Shown here piece by piece: positions 10,001-19,198 of a DNA stretch of 64,000 nucleotides. The stretch is from Brachycybe producta. Lineage: Eukaryota > Arthropoda > Diplopoda > Playtdesmida > Andrognathidae. The notes under the pieces are model-generated. The model saw only the letters and a list, made by a program, of their open reading frames with translations, made no database searches and was not told where the DNA came from. A program made the translations under genes and the position numbers. Positions within the stretch are counted from its first letter, which is position 1; each line of letters begins with the position of its first letter. The DNA is taken from positions 11,022,607 to 11,086,606 of the forward strand of contig JAUPFP010000002.1 in NCBI GenBank assembly GCA_036925085.1. The letters are read 5' to 3'.

Positions 10001-13000
10001 AGACCAGTTTGGAGACCTTCCCTATTGCGCTACCGAGGCGTCGGCCAGTTAGTAAGATAAATAAAATAGAATTTTTCAAATTAGACAAATTCCTTTTTCA
10101 GTGGAATTTTTTTCAGCGTGTGTGCGCTATCTCGAATACATTTTCAAGTTTCTTTTAATTTTGTTCATCTGTTCATGCTTCATTTGCATATCTTACAATG
10201 GCTGCTTTTAAAACGTCTTGATATATTTTAGAAAATGAAGATAACGAAGGCGATCAACTTTTGTACATGAAGAATTTTCTTCGTTTGGATCCAACTGTTG
10301 CGTTTGAACGTCCTCACAGATACGACGTAAAGAAACCGGGTCCTTACTTCAAAGTGAATAATTACATTTTTGAAAAGGAAAAAGCTAAAAACAAGAATGT
10401 AATTAAATATTAAGTCATTGTCACAACGTTATCGTTGAAAATCTTTTATTTTGAGTTATTCTGATTATTTTTTTTTCTCCAGGATTATGTAAGTAATGAA
10501 CCAGTAATTTTCAAATATCATCCAATGTTCGAAGAAAAGGATCCGTCGGATTCGACATTTCGTCATCATCACTTGGTTGAAGAGCCAATTGCAATGACTG
10601 CCGAAGGAATGCCTTCGGCTGTTGAAGACGAAGGTGACGAAGGTGACAGAGGAGACACAGTTGGTATGAATGTATTAAGTGCCTTGGCGTGGACGAACTA
10701 CTGTTTAGTGGTCGAGTTTGGCTGCCAAAAGGAAGTCGGCTCACGTGGCTCGTCTGCAAATTTTATAGTAATACATTGTAACCACAGCCACATCACCGAT
10801 GGTCGTTTGAAACTTCGGAAATCGCTCGCGTATAAATGTCCGGCGTCTTTTTATATTAATACAGAGTCAACCACATCTGCACAACCACAACCACAAGCAC
10901 AACCACATTTTGCAGTTTGACACGAGCACTTAAAAAGTGGTCCTGTCTGCCAAGGCTCAAAATCGCGTTTCTTTTTCTTTTTCTCGTGTGATCAATTTTG
11001 AAATATGTCTTGCGTTTTTATTTAAAGGAAAAAATGATTCCGAAACTGAAGCGACTAAACGCAACAATTACATAAACAAGGAATTTCTAATGGATTATGG
11101 AAATTTAAATAATAATAATAATAATGATGATGATGGTGTTGGTTTTGGTGATGTTGATGGATTACCTAAAGTTGATTATCCATCGTATGATGATTTTTCG
11201 GACTTTTTGGCTATTTCTCAACCGAAGTAAGACAATTAAGAGTGTTGAATGTAAATTGCAGTTCCTTTTTTTGCGAAAAATAATTGGGTTATTCATGATG
11301 ATGATGATGCAGTTTGCGGAATATTTTTAACTTTACGGAGTTAACTTGTTTGCTAATTAATAGTTAAAGAAATTGGCATGTAGAAATTAAAATAAGAAGA
11401 GATTCATGAAAACCCTATTGAAGTTGCTTTAAAAAGTTGCCTTAATTTATGATAAGTTTATTTTAAAACGATGTGAACATGCAAATCTTCTTAAGTGATT
11501 CATTTACTCTTCCAGTTTCTAAACTGTTTCTAATTTCTTTTATATGTCAAACAACCCTTTTTTATTGTTTAAACAAAAACAATGAAACAATATATTTCTT
11601 AAATGGTTGCTTAGGAAATGTCAATCCATTTAAGGTGGTTTTCAAGTGTAAACGCCTCTCGAACTCTGATTGATTTTTGTCTTTTTCTTTCTTGAATGTG
11701 TTTGTAGACACTAGGAGGGGTAGCTCCATCACTTAACGGTGGTATTTTCATGTTCGTATCTTTCAAAATAAACTTTTTATATCAGTTTGAAAATGACCAA
11801 ACTTTCAAGCAGACAGTTATTTTAATTTTTTTATCTATAAATTGTTTATCTTGAAAGCTATCAACACAAAAATACCCTTAAGTGATTTAAGACTTTGAGT
11901 TACTCTTATATGAGGGCATTCAGTGGTGGTTCGAGATGCAATTCGGCGAAAAAAACGCACAAGAAAAAAAAAGACTCACTGTCATAAATGCACACAAAAA
12001 ATGCGGACACTGAAAATTGCTCACACAGAAAAATGCCCACACGGAAAAATGCCCTCACAGAAAAATACGCATATGGAAAAATTTTTGTATTCACAATATT
12101 ATAAAGTTAGTAATGGCCTTGCACCCCAAACAAGCGTAATTTAATGCCCCACTTTCATTCATGTGCGTATTTTTCTGTGTGGGCAATTTTCCATGTGAGC
12201 ATTTTTCGGTTTGAGCAATTTTGCATATTTCTTGTGCGCATTTATGACAGTGGGGGTTTTTTTTTTTCAGTGCACAATTTTCGTGTGGGCTTTTTTCATG
12301 TGTTTTTTTTTTCTGGGCAACGTGAGCTGCAACTTCAGGAGGATTGGAAGTTTGTTAGAAACTAGAACGGGTACCTCAACCACTCAATGGTATTGTTGTT
12401 GATACCAGGTATATTTGAAAATAAACTTTTTTTCTAGACAAAAATTAGAAAAAATAGTCATATTAAAAGTTGGGTATTTTCAAACTACTATAAAAAGCTT
12501 ATTTTAAACGGTATCAACATGAAAATAGCCTCGAGTGATTGAACTTCTGAAAGACAGAAGACTAACAAGAGTTCGAGTGGGGTTTACACTTTTACATTTT
12601 AAAACCAGATAAAATGCCGTCGAACATGTCAATATTTTTGTTGGAATGTCAGAAGATAATTTTTCAATTTTCATTTTTATGTTTATTTCATTCTAGAAAA
12701 GAAAATTTCTATTTAAAAGACATGTTTCCACTTGGAGAGGATTACACTGTCGATGATATTCGATCAAATCCACTCGAGTTCGTTTTAAATGAAGTTCATT
12801 TCTTATTATCAAACGATTTTAAAATTTAACGATGCTTTCTCTTTTTGTAAACAGGACTTACGAGACAATTGAAAATCCTTATTATTTAATGTCTTTAATG
12901 GACAAACAACAGGAAAGTGAAGACGGTAAGAACAAAATTATTAAAATGTTTACAAGGAACAAAGACCTATATTGATTTTAATTTTATTTTGTAATTTTTG

Positions 13001-16000
13001 CTTTAGTTAAACATTTATTTGATACGAACAAAGACGAGATTGAGAAAAAAAATTTGGAGATAAATGGTCCGGTTAGGTTGTCTGAACCAAAAGGAACTGT
13101 CTCGAATGGCAGTCCAAAGACCATTCATAATACCGAAAGTCACGTACAGGCGAAGTTTTCTAAGCTGTTGTCGCAGGAACATTTACCTGAAACCAATTCG
13201 AAACCAGTATTGGAAACTGTTGCTGACCGGGAACGGTTCGATATAGTGGACACCAGCTGCGTTTATCTGGTTGTTGATAAAGGGTAATTAAGATATATTT
13301 TGACACTGATTTTTGTTGTTGCGAAATGGCACAAATTCAAGAAGGGAACTTGGCACTTGAATTTCAACTTGAATTCTCCGATGCAGTGCTTTGAAATGCA
13401 GCATTGTTGAATGTTCGTCAAAACTTAGTTCAAGTCGAAGTTCAAATGTCAAGTTTTCCTTCTTGAATTTGGTCATAAGTTTGTTTAATAACATTTTAAG
13501 ATGGTTTATGAACAGCTGATTTTCCATAATCTGATTACTTTGTATTTGAAGAGCGAAATTAGGAGAAACTAGAATGTGTTTTAGAAACTAGATGTGTAGC
13601 TTAACCACTTAAGGCGCATTTTCATGTTGATATTTTTGAAAATAAACTTGTTAAAAGACAGATTAACTTGAGTTCGAGAGGCGTTTACACATGAAAATCG
13701 TCTTAAGACAATCGACTGTTTCTTTATGCCAAAATTCAAAAAGGAAACTTATCACTTGAACCCTCTAAGCAGGGTTCCATTATGGGAAAATCCTGTTTAA
13801 TGATACTCCATAAAATAGCATTTTTTATATTAAAATGCTGCTCATCTGAACCTTAATTTTTTTCAATATCTTTCAATTTACGAGGGTTTATTGAACAATT
13901 GATTTTCGAATTCTGGTTATTCTGAATTTCAGGAGTAATTTTAGGAGTAAGAGGAAATTGAAAATGTGTTAGAAACTAGAATGGTATTTTTCAAAAGAAG
14001 TTTTTAAAAGACCAAAAATTAAAAAAAAAAGTCTATATAAAGTAGGATCATTCTCAAACTCACATAAAAAGCTTATTATGAACATGAAAATACTCTTTGA
14101 GTGGTCTAGCTACTCTTCTAGTTTCTAAAACACTTAATATTTTGTCTTAATTTTACTGCTGAAAGACAGAATAATAAGAATTTTAGAGGCGTTTACAATT
14201 TAAAACCAGCTTGATAAGAACTTTATTCTTTCTGACAATAGGTTTAAAAATCACGAAGGACAATTTTTTGTAAAAACTTTGGAAAGTCTTTTGAATTTGC
14301 CACCGATGACATTTACAAACATTCGGTAAATTCACAATTCAAAATTGAAATGATGTTTTTATTTATTGTTATTTTAATTTTTTTTACAGTCCTAATCAGA
14401 ACCAAGTAATGTTCAAAGTGAACTCTAAAGAAATCAACGGTTCGGTTGTTGCCAATCGTGCTGGTAGGTTATATTTTATTATTTAGATATGTATTTCCGA
14501 ATTAATGTTCGTAATTTCTTTTGTTTTGTATTTTTTTTTATATTGAACTTTGTAGTAATTAATAATGATTAAGCATCGGATTTTTATGCAGTTTCAAATC
14601 AAGCAAACCGTTTCTCGATTTGCGGCCCAAGAGCCAATTGTGAAGTAATAATCTCCGTTTAGATCAACCTACAATTATGGTATTTTCAAACAAAAACACT
14701 GGTTAGAGGTTAGAACACTAGTTGACAACGGATAGTAACCAGGCATCCTAGCCTCTAACCAGCCTTTTTGATTAGAAAAAAGCATAATTGCAGTTACTCT
14801 AATAATAATTACTTCACAATTGGCAAATGGGCCACAAATTACAGTACACTTGCTTGATATTTCATAAAAGTCCGAGCACTGATAATGATGACTAAGGTGA
14901 AGATGATATTTTAGATTTTTTTGTTTGTTTGATATTTCTCAGAACTTGGGGACAATTTGAAGCAAATTGTTTTCTGTAGAATTTTATAATATATTCTAAT
15001 ATAATTTCTACACTGAGCTCTTCTTTTTTTTTTCTTCATCTTTTTTCTTTATCTTTGTGTTGTCATGGTGCAATTTTTAAACAATACTTAGGCCTACTTT
15101 GATTTGCATATGAAGTTAATCTTCACCGTCATTAAATACAGTAAAATGCACGATTCACTAAAGTTTCCACGGTGATGTCTTGGTAATAGTACATTACATG
15201 CGTCCTGTTTACCATTTCCTATCTTCAAATACATTTATGTCATTCTCAATATTCGGTTTTGTCTTCTTCCATATAAATATATGGTCGTTTGATCTATTTT
15301 GTGTGATGCATTTCGTTTTGTATCTTCATATTCGTCATCATCATCATCATCATCTTCTTTATGCTTTATTTTATCATGTATATAATCTGCAATGTGTGCA
15401 TCGTTGCACAAGAATAAGTGGCCTTTAATATGGATTTGGTGGTCAATTTCTTTAAAGGCAAGATTCCAAAGTTTCAAAAGAAAATTGGAATATGTATTTC
15501 AAACAACTTTGCTATATGTGCTTTTTATTTTTAGAGTGTTTTACTGACGAGCGTCTTTTAGTGGTCGAGAAGGACTGCGAAAAGTTGACGGCGTGTTGTC
15601 GAAACCGACCACTCGAGTTGACTGCCAGTGGTTTGAAAGTGACCCTAGTGTAGTTGAAGGAACTAGAAAAAGTGGTCGTATAAAGTTGACTCGAGTGGAA
15701 GGTTTCGACCACACACTGGCCACTCTTTGCAGTCTATCTCGAAAACTAAAAGTCGCTCGTTTGTGAACGACTTTAGTAACCTTTGAAACACTACAAAACC
15801 TTAAGGTGGATGGTTTTAAAAAGTCTAAACGCCTTTCGAATTCTATTATATTTCAAAATAAACTTTTTATGACAGTTTGGTGAACCGAATTTTAATTTGC
15901 CACAAAAATTATTTTTTTTAAAATTATTTTCACAAGAAAGTTCTTCGAAGTTTTTTAGAGTGATTCATTTTACTCTTCTAGTTTCTTAAACAATTTTAAT

Positions 16001-19000
16001 TTGTAATTAAGGATGTTTCTGAAAGAACAGCATAACTGTAGTTTCATTTTATTATTACACTGTCTCCTTTTTGTATAATTTTTCAATGACTTAAATTAAG
16101 GAGGTTGAATAGATAATTTTTGTCCCCCTCCCACCCGCTCGTCCCTCCCGGATGGCGCCACTGCAGTGGCTATTATCTTCCATAGGAGGTCTATTTCCCC
16201 CCACCGAGGTTTTGAAAAAAAATTTGTTTTTCAAGTGAGCGTTTTTCAGGAGAAACATTACGAAAAAATTCAAAGTGTTTTAGAAATCAGAATATTTGGT
16301 GATAGATAATGGAAAATTCAAAAAACGCGTCATTTTGAAACTAAAATATGTTTATAAATTGTTTATTTTTAAAGATATTACCATAAAAAAACGTTTAGCA
16401 CAATCTTTTACTATTCTAGTTTTTAAAAAAATTTGTATTTTTTCATAATATTGTTTCTAAAAAAAACGTTCGCTTGACGGTTTTGCGTTCATATTTTACA
16501 AAAAATGTCTATGGAGCATATAGTACTATAGTGGCGCCATAAGGGGGTGGAGGAGAAAATGAATATTTATAAAGCCACCTTAAGAAAAATATTTAAATAA
16601 TTAATTTTATGTTGAGACTCGTAATTTTTATGCCATGATGATGTTGTGATATTGCCCAGTTGTCAAAATGTTGCCTACACTTTTAAGATATTTGCATATA
16701 TATATTTTAAGAAAGGGGAGAATATTAATTAAAAAGATTCATTGTGTGTGTGTGTGTGTGTGTAGGTCCTTTTTTTTCTTCTTAATATTCAACAAAGGAA
16801 CATCTTAGATTAAAAAATAGGATATTGATGATGGGTTTGTGCATCTTAGCAACAGTTGTTTAGCATTTCTTTGCAAAGTAACGGTTTGTTGACGACCAGA
16901 AAAATACAAGAAAGCTAGAAGAAGAGAAAAAACACACCCAAGAATATAAACTTCAATTTTCTCTCTTAGCTAATTATTATAAATATCCTTTCTTATTACT
17001 TAAAGCTTATCTTAAGATGGTGGGTATCCTAGAGACAATTAATTTTAGTAATAACTGCATTATACTACTCCATAGTCTTTTTCTTGTAGTTAGTTCTATC
17101 GGGGAGTTGGGTGCTAAGCTTGAATTATTAATTTAGAAAAAATGCATTTCAAGTTTTGATTTTTTTTTTTAAATTGTCTATTGGAAGATGATTTTATGAA
17201 CGAAATTTTATAATGACGAATTAGTTTTGGAAATGGGCTGAATTCATATAAATAACCATGTTTGTTCTTTTTTTTTTGTCTCTTTCTATGGTTATTTCAA
17301 TTTTTTTTATTATGAAATAAGTTCATACAATTTTCATTGTATTTTGGATGTTTTAATTTTTTAATTTAATTATTTTCATTCAGTGGCAAATAAATCTTGA
17401 TTTGAAAGATGCTTAAGATATTTTTCTCTTATGCTTTAATAACAGAGGTCACAAATTTTTTGGAGTGGAGGGTCTCATAGGAATGTTGAAATATATTTTA
17501 CCTGCATCTACAAAACATACAAATGTATTTATAACTGTAATTAATTAATTTACACAAAAATGTAATTATGAAAAATAGATATAGAAAAGCAAAAGAAAGA
17601 AAAAGTAAATGAGAAAGTTAAGACTAAAGGAAGTTGTATTTTAACAAATAATACAATTTAAATACTAACTAGTGTGTGAACAGTGTGTCTTAATTTCTTA
17701 ATTATATATCCTATATTTTCTGTCAAATAAGGTCATAAAATTTAGAAATATTTAATATAATATTGGCAGGTAGGATAAAATCTTTTGACGGGCCAAGTGT
17801 GGCTCGCGAGTTGTAATTTTGGAACATTATCTTTGCAATATGTAAATGTTCATAGACTTGTCTTATAAACAGGCCAATAATATAATTTAAGATGGTTTTA
17901 AAGTGTAAACGTAACTCGAACTTTGGTAATTCTGTTTTTCAGAAGCAAAAATGAAGACAACATTGAAAGTGTTTTAGAAGCTAGAAGGCTATATAATCAC
18001 TTAAGAGCCAAATTAAGGGAAACGGTTCAGTGTTTCTGAAACCAGAAGAAGCACTTGAGCAACCCTTCTAGTTTCTAAAACACATGAAATTTCTCCTCAG
18101 GGTCGGATTAAGAAAATAAGGTCCTCTATGCTTTTTGGTGCTTGCCCCCCCCCCCCCTTCACCTAATAGGCGATAAAAATGCCTATAATTTTAATCCCAA
18201 GAGCTCCGTGCCCTCTAGGCTTCAGTCTAGTTAACCTTATAAATAATCCGGCCCTGGTTCTCGTCAACGTTACTCGTGAAAAGCAGATTAACCATAAGTT
18301 TTTTTAAAATTCAACTATTCATTAAACAACTTAAAAATAATATTTTATTTTAAATAGAAGCTGCATTTTGAGTATTTCTAGTTTTTTTTGCTCAACTTCT
18401 TTTTTTTTTGCATTTCTTTTAAGCAAAAAAACAAACAAATAATGAATAAATTTTAATTTGCAGTAAACCGTAATTTGAAACCTATCCGAATGCCCAAAAA
18501 CATCATTGAATATATATACTATGTTTAAACTCATTAAATAAACATTGGTTCTTTGTACGTTTTTATTCATGTGCAATAAGTAGAAAGGTAAAATAAAATA
18601 TATCTAGAAGAAGAAACTTGTACTTTTTTTTTTAAATGAAAAAAAAAAGTACCACAACATATAACATTATACATGTCACTTTACGATTACATGCATATTT
18701 TTAAGGATAGCTTATATTTTTTATATATATATTTGAGTCTTAAAGCTTCATTGGTGCACGATGAAACATGATTAGATTTTTCGCCATTTTTGTTTATTTT
18801 TCAACATGTAATGGAACTTTTACAGTGTTCTTGACGGTTAATGGTTGGATAAACTTTTATATAAAATGTTAGTCCAACATATAAAAAAAACCCTCTTGAA
18901 AAAATTTTCTGACATGGTCTTTTTCTCTTTTATTTCTATAATATGATCGGGGGAGCCTAACATAGACTAGAAGAAAAAAAGATCGAACAGATTGGTAATA

Positions 19001-19121
19001 GGTTTTATGTTGACTGTGTTTCAAAATCGATTATTTCATTTGATAACGACTCCCCAAAAAAACAAGAAAATAGTAATGAAATAAATACATTGGGGATTAG
19101 TCGAAAATATGCTTAATTTAG

Positions 19122-19198
<77 letters not shown>

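Larger units (their letters stand above)
11227..12696 (+). other. Intron made almost wholly of repeats
   Basis: This 1,470-bp intron between exons h and i holds a family A half copy (about 11425-11560), a fuller family A copy (11625-11905), a foldback with repeated arms (11935-12320) and another family A copy (12345-12615). No unexplained open frame of note is seen. Confidence 0.6.

Noticed and set aside
10525-10920. Extended frame beyond exon g, with QPQAQPH-type repeats
   Set aside because: The part after 10663 follows a good donor, breaks phase with exon h and lies in the GTGGTC-rich patch.
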